DNA of 64,000 nt, taken from Calliopum simillimum (lineage: Eukaryota > Arthropoda > Insecta > Diptera > Lauxaniidae). The stretch covers positions 157,466,492 to 157,530,491 of the forward strand of contig OX638368.1 in assembly GCA_951812925.1 (NCBI GenBank), given 5' to 3'. Positions 44,739-56,365 of the stretch are shown here, in pieces. Position 1 is the stretch's first letter; each line of letters begins with the position of its first letter. A model generated the notes under the pieces. It made no database searches. It saw nothing but the letters and a program-made list of their open reading frames with translations, and was not told the origin of the DNA. A program made the translations under genes and the position numbers.

Positions 44739-45986
44739 GGGCGATTCTTAGATAACTGTGCTTTTTCGAGTTGTAAAATTGACATTTTAAGTAGATCAAC
44801 TACAAGTGTGAATTTACGGCTTTGAGGTCGAAATTAAGAAATTTTGCTGCCACGTTTGTGACCAAATTGCCACGTTTGTGACATTTTAGCCACAGTATGG
44901 AAAAATTATGGTTTTGAGAAAGATGTCCTTACTTTAAACGCTTATATCTCGGAAGCTGGGAATCCAATTGAAAAACGGTAAATTATGTCTTGTTGATAAT
45001 AAATTTGGCTGTCTGAATCCATTGACAAAAATTGATTTTACTTGTTGTTGTTTTTGTTCTATAGATTTAAGTAGATGTCAAAACAGTGATTTTTTCACTT
45101 TTGAGCAAGGATAACTCAGGATTCTGATGGTGTAGAAAAATTTTTGTATTGTATTAAAAACATAATTAATAGCCTTCAACTTAACATCTGTATACTTAAA
45201 CTTTATATCGAAATATGTTTTTTGCAGACTGATAAAAAGTGCCACGTTTGTGACATTTTTGTAGTTTATCGCTCATTGTAAAGCACGCTTTTGAGTTCAA
45301 GATTTTTCCGAAAGAATTTTGGGTCATGTATGCAAATCCTACAAAAAAATTGTTTCATGCATAAAATAAAATGTACTACCTGGGAGTGCCGAGTGCCACG
45401 TTTGTGACCATAATTTAAAAAAAAAAAACTGTTTTTGTTTATAAACTGCCCTATAAAACGCAGATTTATTTTTGGACGCGTCTGGACATGATGACCTTTG
45501 GTTGATAGATAGTGATCAGAATTAATGCATATGTATTGCAATCTATTGACTGAAACAGTGGTACCATGCAGTAGTAGCATAATGCTTTCAAGAAATTTTT
45601 TGTTTTCCAAAACTAGGGGACAGTTTTCAATTCGAAATTGTGCCCCCTAAAAATTATTTAAATCTGCAGATGAGCTCAGAATATTGTAGCCTTAAGTATT
45701 TACTTAATATGTGTAGTAACTTGTTTTCTGTTCCATTTCCGTTTTTTGGTCGTTTTTCATCGTTTTGTGTATAAAAAGTAGGGGTAAGACATGCCACGTT
45801 TGTGACATTTGGGGTATATTTGCAAACTTTCACAGTACACCAATAATTATTTGGTGGTAAAATTGATCCGCTCTATTAGAAAAACATAGTTTCTAACTTA
45901 TAGCGTAATTTTTTGTGAAAAAAAGCCTACTGTATAAGTGAAATCGCCAGTGGACACAAAAAGTACAGTTATCTGAGAATCACCCA
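44738..45986. mobile_element. TA-flanked TIR element with five copies of a 15-mer
   Basis: The ends TA|TGGGCGATTCTTAGATAACT then GTGCTTTTT and ACAGTTATCTGAGAATCACC then CA|TA are inverted repeats, with TA at 44736-44737 and 45987-45988. TGCCACGTTTGTGAC occurs exactly at 44848, 44868, 45240, 45394 and 45792, always on the plus strand. The minus-strand open frame at 45610-45266 has no motif. It is non-coding, about 1.25 kb. Confidence 0.75.
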
Positions 45987-46322
45987 TATACGTATTTCGG
46001 AAAATAAAAAAAAAAAAAAATTATCACAGTCTTCTAATATTGAAATAGTAAAATTTTTACAGTTTTGCTTATAAAATGAAAACTACCATGCGGATTCTCA
46101 AGTGCTATAGCTTAAATTAAAGGTAAGAACAAGAGCAACATTTCATAATAAGATGGTTTTTTCATAAAATCTCAAAATTTCATATAAAACGCGAATTTTA
46201 TGCTTTGAGGAGCTATATAATGGAAAAAATCACTGATACACACATATTCGGTGAAATACGTGTATTTTTATTTTTCATAACCTATCAGAAGAACTTTATG
46301 AGACCCCAGGGGCATTTTTTGC

Positions 46323-48850
46323 GTTGCACTGTGTTATTGAAATTTTGGGAAATTATTTCTAAAAATAACACTGTACTAGATTTTGGGATCTTTTTTTTTG
46401 GTCTGGCGGGAGATAGGTCATTCTTACCTTATTCGAGAATGGGGAATTCAGTGGTGCTAACCGCTTTGCTTCAGTGGTTCAACACCGAGAAAGAGGTGTT
46501 TTCATAAAGAATTTCCTAGTAACTTCTGATAAACCAATGGTTTTGCATCAAAAGTATATTTTCCAGTTTATTAATTCCTTCTGAATTTTCTTAAATTTTA
46601 TTTTTCCTCAGTCATTTGTGGGTTTATTCACCAAATCTAGAATAGAACTGTCACTTGTCATAAGATCTTGTACTACAAAGGCTTGAAATTTTTACAATAA
46701 AATATTGTTATTGGTAAGATTAATAAAATTTTAAGTTTTTAGTTTTTTGGTCCGGAAATAGCCTTGTGTGTTATTGCGAGATATCTTTTTTTCAAGGCTT
46801 AAGCTTGGAATGTTGTGATCCAATTGAAAAATAGTTCAAGTACGGCTTGTCAAGGGTAATTTTTGCTATCCGTTCCTAGTCATTAATGAAAATTAAGATA
46901 ATAATGAGCGTTTAATGTTTGGCTTTTGTTTCAGCTCTCTTTCGCGTACACAAAGGTCTGGGTATGTAACTAAATATGACGTGACCTTGAAATTTTACCA
47001 ACAGCGTAGGAAAATATTGTATAAGCAAGTAATAATTTTCGGGTAACTTAACACACTGCAACATTTTGTTACCGCTAATGTAATCTTAAATCACTGCATA
47101 ATTTAAATGTAATTATACTTACAACAATAACAACAACAACAACATGAAAATAAACAGTCAGAAAGGGTACACAAATTCATAAGTACAAAATAGCAGTAGA
47201 GAGAGCTGTTCGATATGATTATGCGCATTTGCCATACCCCACATACTTTTTTCTGTAACAACAACAACAAAATTAGTAATCTATACAATGGCATCACTGC
47301 ATTTGACCTCTCGAAATTAAATATTAAAATGAATCGTAATGCATCTAACAAGAGACTCAGCAACGCACATCAGTTGATACCACAGCACAATACCCAACTA
47401 AAGAGTCTTTAGTCCCTTAAGTTAAATTGAAGAACCTTTGCATTTCCTTAGGGTAAGCTTCAAAATGAACGAATGAATGACAAAAATATAAGGACAAGGT
47501 CAAGTCAAATAATGCTTAAGTGAATACAAATAAAATTAACAACAAAAAACTTTGAAAATGGTCTTTTTTTATGAAATTTTAGAATTAAATGTCATCATTT
47601 GAATGTGACTACTGATGGTTGAATGAGCTTTGGAAAAACATATTCTTTTGTTAACATTGGCAAAAATGCTGACGAAACGAGAAATATGCTAAGCTGAGGT
47701 AAATACATAAATAGCTTTTAAGTTATAATGGTATTTTTTAGAATGTTTTTGAGCATGTAGCAATACACGTAACTTTTTTTGTATACGATGATAATATACC
47801 TTTGCTTCAATGGAAAGTATCTTAAAAAGCAATGATCCTATTTAAAAAGTAAAATAAATAAAGTTTATTGAGAAAGATTATGGCTAACGAAGCTGTTGAG
47901 CTACACTACTCCCTGGATATGTGCCACATGTCTGAAAATAACGTTTAATCAATTATTAGTCAAATGGTCAGTCAATTGATTGCCACATTTCGTTTGCATT
48001 TCATGCCGCTTTACTATCGATAATTCGATGATTCATGAATTTTCCCACGCTGGGTAAATATTTAAATTTTTTATTACTTCTGGTAGGTAAAAAAAAAATA
48101 AACAAAACAACATTTATTTGACTTGCCAACTTGACATTTACATTTGATATTTCGTGTTGTGACCAATTGTGGCCTTGAGCTTCAGTTAAAAACTTGTGAT
48201 TTACTGTAAATAATGCAAAAAAAAAAAAAAAACAATGTGAAAAATGAATAAAAAATCTTTACATTGTGACATTTGCTTGATAAAATTTCAATTGTTAAAT
48301 GCAAATTAAAAATTTAATGCGATACGTCAAATTAATGTCAGCTTAAATACAACAGCAATACGAATGAGGGCATATTGCAATATAAAGTAATCGACATTAA
48401 TTAACAAATACTAAGTAGTTTATTATTTATTTGTTTTGCCGTTTTCATTAATTATGCTAAACTAAGACATTTTTATGAATAATGTAAAACAATTAAATGC
48501 TACTTCGCGCATCTGAGCACCATGTCGTATGAGTGATAATAACTAACATGTCGTATGATTAACTTCAATGGTTCGTCTTCTTTTCTCTTATTTTACCGAT
48601 TTTAAAACAGACAAGCATTGACATTCAGTTGTTCTTCAGGGAACTCGGGTAGTAAAAATTAAATTTACATGAATTACCTGCCACACTCGAAAAAATTTAG
48701 GGAAAATATATCAGAGCTAAACTGTTATTTTATGCATAAGATAAAAACTGTTCGTTAAAATATCTAGCTCAGTGCCTACACTGGTAAGTACAAGTTCTTT
48801 ATGAAAAATATAATATAATAAATTCAGCCATCCTATCTAGTGTAACAAGA
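46323..48850. other. Intron, no gene; small CAA runs
   Basis: CAA-type trinucleotide runs lie at 47119-47143 and 47256-47271. The stretch 47810-47965 resembles half of the 16.5-kb foldback. An A-run is at about 48219-48233. No coding signal was found. Confidence 0.4.
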
Positions 48851-49826
48851 ATTGCCACAATCCCTCCGATTCCGCTGAAATTTAGTACATGGTTTGGTTT
48901 CATGTTAAAACTGATGAAAATGGGAATAAAAAAAATAATCCCAAAATTTTGGAGGAGTGCAAAAAGTGGAACAACTGAAAATTGTGACAGACACTCCTTC
49001 ACATAATTTTCCATAACTTGCCCCTTTTCATGTTCGGGCCATTCCTGAGAAGTTATTGTATTTTTTTTTTTTTTTTGGAAATAACACCCGCGGTAGTTAC
49101 TTCTTTTTTTAACGAGAATTAATGCTTGCAATGAAAAGGTAATAATGCCCACTGCTGTTATTTCCCAAGAAAAGCGAAAACCTCACGCGATAGTTACTTC
49201 CACGGAAGTTATTTCACTCTGCCATTGAAGCAGTCTGTCAGCACAATATAACTTATAACGCATTTGCAAAAAGTACTAAACAAAGTACTAAATTACAAAA
49301 ACGCTTTATGACTTACTTTTTAAACCTTCCAAAATATATTTTGTGAAAAGAAAAAAAGAAAAATCTTTTACACGCATCAAAAATTAAGATGTTATGGTAA
49401 GTGTTTTGATATTTTCAAAACATGAAATGAAACAAAGCTGCTTCACAAAACTCCCAAAAATGGTCAATTAGTAGCACAGTTCTCAACTTATTTTTTCTTT
49501 CCACGAAAAATATAGATTCAAACATCAAAAACAATCAAATAGTTCTAAATTTAGTAAGTAATTTCTGCCAAATACAAAGCAATATTTAGCCTTTTTCAAT
49601 ATCTTTCAAGGAATGATCGTAAAAACATGAAAATCAGTTAAGAAATGCCCAAGTTATGAACAATTATGTGGATAGAGTATTTGTCATAATTTCCCGACTT
49701 TCCTTTTTTTGAACCCTTCCAAAATGCACAAAAAACCGCAATTTAGTTTTGTCATTTTTCACGATTTTGGCATGAAATCAAACCATGTAGCAAATTTCAG
49801 CTAAATTGGCTCGGGTGTAGCAAATG
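48851..49826. repeat. About 1-kb degenerate foldback
   Basis: The left arm GCTGAAATTTAGTACATGGT then TTGGTTTCATG pairs with the right arm CATGAAATCAAACCATGTAG then CAAATTTCAGC. More loosely, the inner parts with CCATAACTTGCCCC and CTTTTCATGTTCGGGCCATTCC pair with their right-side counterparts. The centre (about 49055-49560) has tandem GTTAYTTCC words. Confidence 0.65.
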
Positions 49827-49861
49827 CTAAAAAATCGATTTCATGTCCAAAGACTTGAATT

Positions 49862-50462
49862 TATGATATAACTAGCATGCCTGGTTGCAACTTCGTTCGG
49901 CGATGCCCTTTACGTACGAAGTCTCATCCATCTCCATCGTCTTTCTCTGCCAATCACCAAAGTTTTTTAAGATCCATGTATAAACTTTTGTTATTATAGC
50001 TCCCATAGTTACAGAGATATAGCGTTTTATATATTTCTTGTATGAAGGGTGCAACTCTCCCTAACCAAAAGTTTTTGAAAGTGAATGTTAGATAGAATAA
50101 CCATGTGTGTACCAAGTTTTATATCTGCCATATGTGAAGAAATATAGCATTTTGTATATTTTTTGTAAAGAGAATGCAATTCCCCCACACCCAATATCCC
50201 CCAAATGTTACATGGTGAATAGTAGATACTTTATGAATAAGGTCACCAACTTATCATAGCTTGTATGAGTGCAGGGATATAACATTTTTTGTACTTATTT
50301 TGTATAGGGGTGCAACCCCCTCAGCGGCACCTCACCCCCTTACAAACCTTCTACAGACCATAAGAAACAATTTAAAAAAAAAAATTATGTAAATCGACTG
50401 TGTCGTTTCCGCGTTCATAAGCTACATACGGACGACACCATTTCATTTTTATATATATAGAT
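49862..50462. repeat. Repeat with about 120-bp degenerate units
   Basis: Three loose units share GAGATATAGCGTTTTATATA / GAAATATAGCATTTTGTATA / GGGATATAACATTTTTTGTA, each followed by a TTTTGTAnngGgTGCAA block. The end TTCATTTTTATATATATAGA resembles the tail of dispersed fly repeats. The family is not identified. Confidence 0.45.
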
Positions 50463-50484
50463 TTATCCGTTATGAAATTAAGAT

Positions 50485-51144
50485 TCATCCCGAAACGGAC
50501 TCAGAACTTAGAAAGACTCTTAAAATCAATATCTGCTTCATTTTTTTTTTCGTTCAGAGAAAAACCAATGGAGCACTTTTGATTCTACTGAAGACCCATT
50601 TTGCCTAAAAAAAAACATGTTTTTTAGTCATAACTTTTTTTTCCTTACAAAAAAGATACGCAAAAAAATAAAAAAAAATTCACTCCTATTCTTTGAAGGA
50701 TTTCAATCATATTACCTACGTCTTATGAAATTTTTTTGTAGATGCCTTTTGCTGACAAACGTGAGCTTAACAGCTGAAAACTCTCAATTTGATAAATTAA
50801 AAAATATCTCAAAAAATTCTGAATAAATTTACACATATTCTTTGGAAAATTCTAAGCATTTTTTTGTCATATGCACTTTTTTCATTAGATGCCTTGTTTT
50901 TGAGTAAAAAATTTTTTTCGACCTCGTAATTGAGAAACGTAAACAAATTTTTTGTAAAAACTCTTTTTTTCTAAAGCACCCTCAAGTAACGAAAAAATGT
51001 TATTATCAAAAAACATGTTTTTTTTAGCCAAAATGGGCCTTCAGTAGAATCAAAAGTGCTCCATTAGCTTTTCTCGAGATGAAACAAATGACACAGATAT
51101 CGTTTCTAAGAGTCCTTCTAACTTTTAAGTCGGTTTCGGGATGA
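50485..51144. repeat. Foldback MITE with TCATCCCGAAAC ends (660 bp)
   Basis: The arms TCATCCCGAAACGGACTCAG and, inverted, CTTTTAAGTCGGTTTCGGGATGA pair over about 130 bp, including TGGAGCACTTTTGATTCTAC then TGAAG and AAAAAACATG at the inner ends. The interior is AT-rich with no motif. Confidence 0.8.
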
Positions 51145-51517
51145 TTTTTTTTTTTTTTTTGCAAATTATTATATTGATAATTTTTAACCATAAGATGTTT
51201 GCGAGAAGAGAAGTCTAGAATTTAAAGGATGACCCAATTAAAAGCATAATTTTTTTTAGATAATATTACCACAAAAATGATGATAGAAAACTTGAGTAAA
51301 AAAGTAAAATTTCTTCTTCTACAAACATACCATCAAGTGAAATTGATCTACCAATCAAAAAGGAATTTTGCTCGAATTTACATAAATGTTTTTGTTTTGT
51401 TTTCTTTTTCTTGATTTTGTATACTTACATAATACGTATGTACATATAAGTGACCTTCTTAATATTTAACTAAAAAGTATAAAATAACAACAACCATATT
51501 TACATAATTATACTTAC
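51145..51517. other. Intron next to the 51.5-kb exon
   Basis: No feature other than the splice donor at its upstream (minus-strand) edge. Confidence 0.4.
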
Positions 51518-51733
51518 CGAAACTTTGGCTGACCCAAATACCGACCATGTCCAATTTCAGCAAACGATAATAGACATTTTCACCCTTTTCAATGTTCATG
51601 AACAGATGATAAACGAAGCTGCCACACCATGGTGCAACGGAGCCAAAAACATGACAAAAAGACAAAAACCGATATCCACGATCCCAAGGCATTAGGCCAG
51701 GTACAATGGCCAATATATAGATAATTGGTATGG
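51518..51733 (-). CDS. PAQR4: PAQR4-like receptor, most 5' exon in window
   Basis: The acceptor TTCTTTACAG|CC and donor AGTTTCG|GTAAGT bound 216 nt, entering with two bases of a split codon and leaving in phase 1. The peptide has IPIIYILAIVPGLMPWDRGY, a CHVFGSVAPWCGSFVYHLFM helix, and NIEKGENVYYRLLKLDM followed by VGIWVSQSFG. The YHLFMN...GExVYxxLLxLDM...G pattern, with His of YHLFM (TM2 metal ligand by family knowledge) and Asp of LDM, matches PAQR4 closely from memory. It encodes the end of TM1, TM2 and the start of TM3. Preceding exon(s) must carry the cytosolic N-terminus with its FNxYVxTGYRP and HNExxNIxTH blocks, which I did not find up to 64000. Confidence 0.88.
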
Positions 51734-52374
51734 CTGTAAAGAAAGGATAAATAAAAGGTGAATGGCTGAATTAACAAGATTAGTAAGAGAATTTCAATAA
51801 GCATCTGTGTTAAGTGGGGGCACATTGACATTGGCAATTAATAATAAATTATATCAGATACAGAAAATGTGATATCCCTTAAAATATGTAAGAAAACATT
51901 TTTGGTTATTTTGGTTATGATGCAATCCCATATGGCTCAAAAGATTATGGAAAAGAAAACACAAACATTTTTGAAAGATTATTATTTAAACTCAATTTAA
52001 TCAAAACATTTTCATAAAGCTGTTGCTGTCTTAAGACAGCCAAATGTTTTCTTATTTACCCAGTAGGAAAAATCTTAAACCACAAAATAATTCAAAGCAT
52101 TGCATTTTATATTTATATTTACATTACACAGTGCAACATTTTTCAAGTCATTGACGGTGAACTAAAATCCGTTATAAGGCGTCGAAGGACTTGCCGAAAC
52201 AAGTAATTCTGCCAGAGCGTTTTGCAAAGTTGACTCATATAAGGATTTTATGGTCATTTTTGCGATTTTAAGGCACTAGATGAATTTTTTTCGCTTAAGT
52301 TTGTTCGGCATTTTTTTTTTATATATGTACAATAGCTACAACATTGCTGAAGTCATCAAAACAATATCTCAGCT
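51734..52374. other. PAQR intron, no feature
   Basis: AT-rich. Nothing was recognised apart from a T-run at about 52310-52320. Confidence 0.4.
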
Positions 52375-52560
52375 CGTTACCGAGATATAGCCATATGAAA
52401 AAATCGAAAAATCGCTCAAAATCCTCAAAATCCTTAAAATCGCTCAGAGTTGCAAATTTCAGCTGGATAATTATAATTATGATGCTGAAAATTTCAACTT
52501 TTTGCCTCAAATTGGATTTTGAGCGATTTTTCGATTTTTTCATATGGCTATATCTCCACT
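52375..52560. repeat. Hairpin repeat, GATATAGCCATATGAAAAAATC arms
   Basis: The left arm GAGATATAGCCATATGAAAA then AATCGAAAAATCGCTCAAAATCC is mirrored by GGATTTTGAGCGATTTTTCG then ATTTTTTCATATGGCTATATCTC. The centre is a short AT-rich palindrome (ATAATTATAATTAT). Confidence 0.8.
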
Positions 52561-52629
52561 TACTTACCCCCTATTTTAAACCCTGAAAGAGGTTGCCATT
52601 CAATTTTTTTTTTATAAATTTTCCTAAAA

Positions 52630-53170
52630 ATAATGGGGGTCGGTCACACATTTGACCCTTCTAGGGGTACCCATGGTCCAGTTAGGGCAGTGTTTAAAAA
52701 AACCGTAACTTTGTATGGGAGCCCCCTTAAAGATTGGAATCAGGGGGTAGGTAAGCTGTGAAACTTTGGAGGGGGGATAATGGGAGTCGGTCATATATTT
52801 GACTCCTCTAGGAGAGATTCTTGGGCAGTTAAGGGCCTATTTGTCGATTTCCTTTCCATATTTTTTATGTCTATGACGTCAGTTTTGTATGGGAGCCCCC
52901 TAAAAAGCTGGAGATAAAGGGTTAGAATTGTGGGAAAAAATTTTGCGGAGGAAAAAATATTAGGGACCGGTAATACACTTGACCCTTCTAGGGGCACCCT
53001 GGGAGTGGTGGGGGTCGATTTCCTAAAAATATCAATTTTGTATGGAAGCCCCCTTAGGGTTAAGAGATAAGAGTTAGTAGGTATGCTTGGAAAAAATGTT
53101 GGGGAAGAAAAAATAATGTGGGTCGCTCATACATTTGAACCCTCTAGAGGTGGTCCCTCTTGTAGGGCTG
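52630..53170 (+). repeat. Degenerate tandem repeat, about 160-bp unit, four copies
   Basis: Units begin near 52634, 52785, 52961 and 53118. Each has GGGxxxGGTCxxxCATxxTTTGAC, CCCTTCTAGGGGYACC, TTTTGTATGGGAGCCCCCTT and a GGxTAxGxxTG segment. It is clearly GC-richer than the surroundings. No coding frame persists. Confidence 0.7.
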
Positions 53171-53710
53171 TAAGTAAATTGTTTCTCCTTTTCTCTCATC
53201 TTTGACCTCGATGCGCCAACCCTAAACCTCACCCCACCCCCAACATTTTTTTTGCAAACTCATTTTTTTTTCCAACCTCCAAAACTCGTGCACTAAAACA
53301 CTCCTAATCAACAAGCTTAAATTGAATATTTTTTGGGACACCCGAAGATATATTGACACATGTTATTGCAATTTTAGTCACTGAGATCTTTGAAAATAAA
53401 GCTTCTACGAAAATGTTTTAGCAATGAAAAAAATAGAAAGAAACAGTAGCCAAGCAAACTTTTCAAGGAGAGCTAGTACGTTATATTTCGCAATCTATTC
53501 AAGCCATTTTTATGAAATTTTATAGGTAGCTACTGAATATAAATACCATACACAGGCCGAAAACTGAACGTAATCAGATGAATGCCACGCCTACTTTTCA
53601 AATAAAATTTTCACTTTTTTCACGTATACTGTGTTCCAAATTTATTTTTTTTCCGACCTACCTTAATTAACATACATAGTCTCGTTTTTAAATATGTAAG
53701 TATATTTTTC

Positions 53711-53962
53711 ATGTTAACAATGTTACGATTATGTTCAGGCATTCATAAAAATATTTGTGAGCCACCTGCTGCCGAAATGTTATATGATTCTGCTAAAAAC
53801 AATGTCCGTGTTCCTGAACATCAGTTGGTTTTTATTGCAACAGAATTTTCATGCACAAAATGCACAACTATTTATTTATTAAGAGAAACCTTTGTTGCTG
53901 ATGCGCTGATTGCTTTGCATCGTCAACATATTGTAATTCAGCGTTATAAAATGCAAGAATGA
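53711..53962 (+). other. Unassigned 83-codon ORF with coding-like composition
   Basis: The frame contains CSGIHKNICEPPAAEMLYDS, ATEFSCTKCTTIYLL and FVADALIALHRQHIV, with an upstream ATG. Codon positions look less AT-biased than the neighbours and there is a CxxC pair. I do not recognise it. It could be an orphan exon, a transposon protein fragment or chance. Flanks are AT-rich with no splice pattern I could settle. Confidence 0.2.
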
Positions 53963-55214
53963 TGCAGCAAAAAATAAGCTCCTAAAACTATGCAACATTT
54001 TTTTTATGAAAATGCTGTTTCAATACAAAGCAACAGACGTTTAGGAAAAAGTCCAAATATTTTGAAAAGCCTATATCCAAAATTTCCGAATAATTTTGAA
54101 TAAGAAATGTCGAAACCGTCGATAAATTTCGAGTAATATAGAGAAAGTTCATCAAAATTAAAGCATGTAAACCAAAGACAAAGAGTATCTAAAAGTGTGA
54201 AAATATTAAACAACATTATACTATACAATATTGACCAAGCTAAAAAATCTTATAAATGAATAGATAGTCGAGCAATAGCCAAAAAATATAAAAAGTTAAA
54301 AAAAGTTGAAAACTTCGAAAATTTGTTATAAAATTTAAGAAAAAAAAAGTCGAAAACGTTAATCAAAAATAAAAGTGATGTAAAAATATAAACATGTCGA
54401 AAATCATAAGTATGTACGTTATGTACGTCTACTTTAACATCCTTAATCAATTTTCTAAAAATGATATTAGACGAGATGTTCTTGTTAAAATTTTTATTTT
54501 ATTTTTATCTAAAAACATCAATTTAGCCATTTCCTGTAAGTGTCACATGTACGTCAGAGTATTCCATACATACATATATGCTGCTCACTGTCACAATCGC
54601 TGTCATAATGACATACAACCAACACATTTGCTTACTTTATATTATGTTTACTTAATGTTAAGTAAATATTTAACAGCTTCCCAATATGTCAGACGTACAC
54701 AATTATCATCAAGGCAGAAAATAAAAAATAAGGAATCTTTTTTTTTTTTTTTTGTTTGTATTTTCTCACCATGGCTCATCAATTAAAAAGTTTTTTATTT
54801 TTTTATTTAATTTTCTTTGGTATGCTTGGTTTTTTAAGCATCGGTTTCCTCATTTTTTAAGCAGATAATTTGAAAATGCCAAAAGGCAATACAGACAGCG
54901 CAAAAGTTGCCATCATCAAACTCATACACAGACACCTAAATTTGAAGTGTCCTCTATCAACGCGAGCGTGAGTAATAACTCAAGTTACCAAATAACCCAG
55001 TGAAGATAATTGTCAGCCATTAGTGCAAGCCTAGGAAATGTTAGAATTTTTTTGTTTATAATAAATTTATGTGTGTCATTTATATTCATAAGCTATAGTT
55101 TACCAAAACTAAATATTAATATTTGTGTTTAAAAAAATAAACAAAAAAATTAAGGAGAAGTTAAGTTAGCTCATTTCTACTTTCTTTTCTTTTCAAAAAT
55201 TTATGTGGCCGACA
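53963..55214. other. AT-rich stretch, no gene
   Basis: The open frame at 54394-54786 ends in a poly-Phe run from a T-tract and looks accidental. T-run at about 54738-54754. Confidence 0.4.
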
Positions 55215-56035
55215 TATGAAGCGTAGAAAAGTTAACGATGTTAATGTGGCTACGAGAGCAAGCGTAAGAGATTCCCCGAAATATAATTTTATTGGTACTT
55301 TCAGTGCTTTTTTTTTTGTGTATTAGCTGAAAATTTGTTTGTCTCCGATTTCACCCAAATTTGGCAATATGGTGGTTCCGGTGTGCAAAATTAATAATGC
55401 GGGAGGATTTGATCCTTGTACCTTTTGTTGCTAAAATACAGGGTGTTGAAGTTGGGGATTTTTGTGATTTTCATAAAAAGGGTGTATTTTCAAAAATGTA
55501 TACTTACACAAAACTTAGTAAATTTGATAAAAGTAAGAAACTTATCCTATTTATTTTTAAATGTTGTTTCTATAAAAAAATATTACTTAAAAAAAATATT
55601 TTTCCACCAAAATTTTTTAAGTTTGAAAATATTTTTGAATTTTTTTAAAAAACCTCTAATATTTTTTTTAAAAGTAGTTCAAATTAAAGCATAATTTATA
55701 AGCTTCAAAATGATGTATGACTCAAAATGGGACTCGTTCCCTACACGAGAGTTTTTGGCTTTTGAACGCCCTCGGCAGGCAAAACTCTTTTTTTACTCAA
55801 GAGGAAAGCATCTTACGAAATAAGTGTACTGGACATTATATGCAAAGAATCGTTCTAAAAAAGTTCCAAAAACTTCACACGTTTTTTTTGGACTATTCTA
55901 AGCATTTTGTGCCAAGTACACTTTTTTTGTAAGATGCTCTTCACCTTAAGTAAAAAAAGAGTCTTTCCTTCAACACCCTGTATTTTAACAGCAAATGCTA
56001 CTTAGACTAAATACTCCAGTACTCATATTAAAACA
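55215..56035 (+). repeat. Inverted-pair repeat, copy 1
   Basis: It shares, in inverse orientation with 61920-62560, the phrases CTCCGATTTCNCNCAAATTT, AATAATGCGGGA, TTAAAATACAGGGTGTT, TTTTTGGCTTTTGAACGCCC, GGCAGGCAAAACTCTTT and AAGTGTACNNGNCATNANATGC. It also has its own inverted ends (AAAATACAGGGTGTTGAAG at about 55434 and TTCAACACCCTGTATTTT at about 55968), so it is itself a TIR element. Confidence 0.7.
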
Positions 56036-56365
56036 AATGTTTTGGGGGAACATCAGGACGAATTAGTTTCGCATTGGTTTACTGGGTAAGTTTCAGGCGC
56101 GTTGTCAAGGGGCTGTTTCGGGACTAAGCCCGCAATAAATTTTTTTTTTTTCGAAAAAAAAAAAAATTGCATTTCTCAGGCCGAATTGACAAAAAAAAAA
56201 ATGAATTATTTTTTGGTAGTTCCCTAAGGTTTCAATTATTACCAGCAAATGCTTTATAATCCCAGAACACAATGTTAAATGGCTTAATAGCTATAACTAA
56301 ATAATGGTTTTCGTGAATTTTTATAGATTGTTGGCCCCTTTTCTCTGAAAAATTTCTATCTAGCC
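56036..56365. other. Non-coding, A/T homopolymers
   Basis: T-run then A-run at about 56140-56166 form a small perfect hairpin. Nothing else was found. Confidence 0.4.

Larger units (their letters stand above)
44301..46322. repeat. Outer foldback enclosing two further TIR elements
   Basis: The arms at 44301-44565 and 46065-46322 are inverted copies with GGGGTCTCATAAAGTTTTTC, TGATAGGTTATGAAAAATAA, TTTCACCGAATATGTGTATC and GCATGGTAGTTTTC. The 1.5 kb between the arms holds the elements at 44586-44738 and 44738-45986, which appear to have inserted into its centre. Confidence 0.8.

Noticed and set aside
54394..54786. 130-codon ORF on the plus strand
   Set aside because: Ends in a poly-Phe run encoded by a T-tract; composition explains it.
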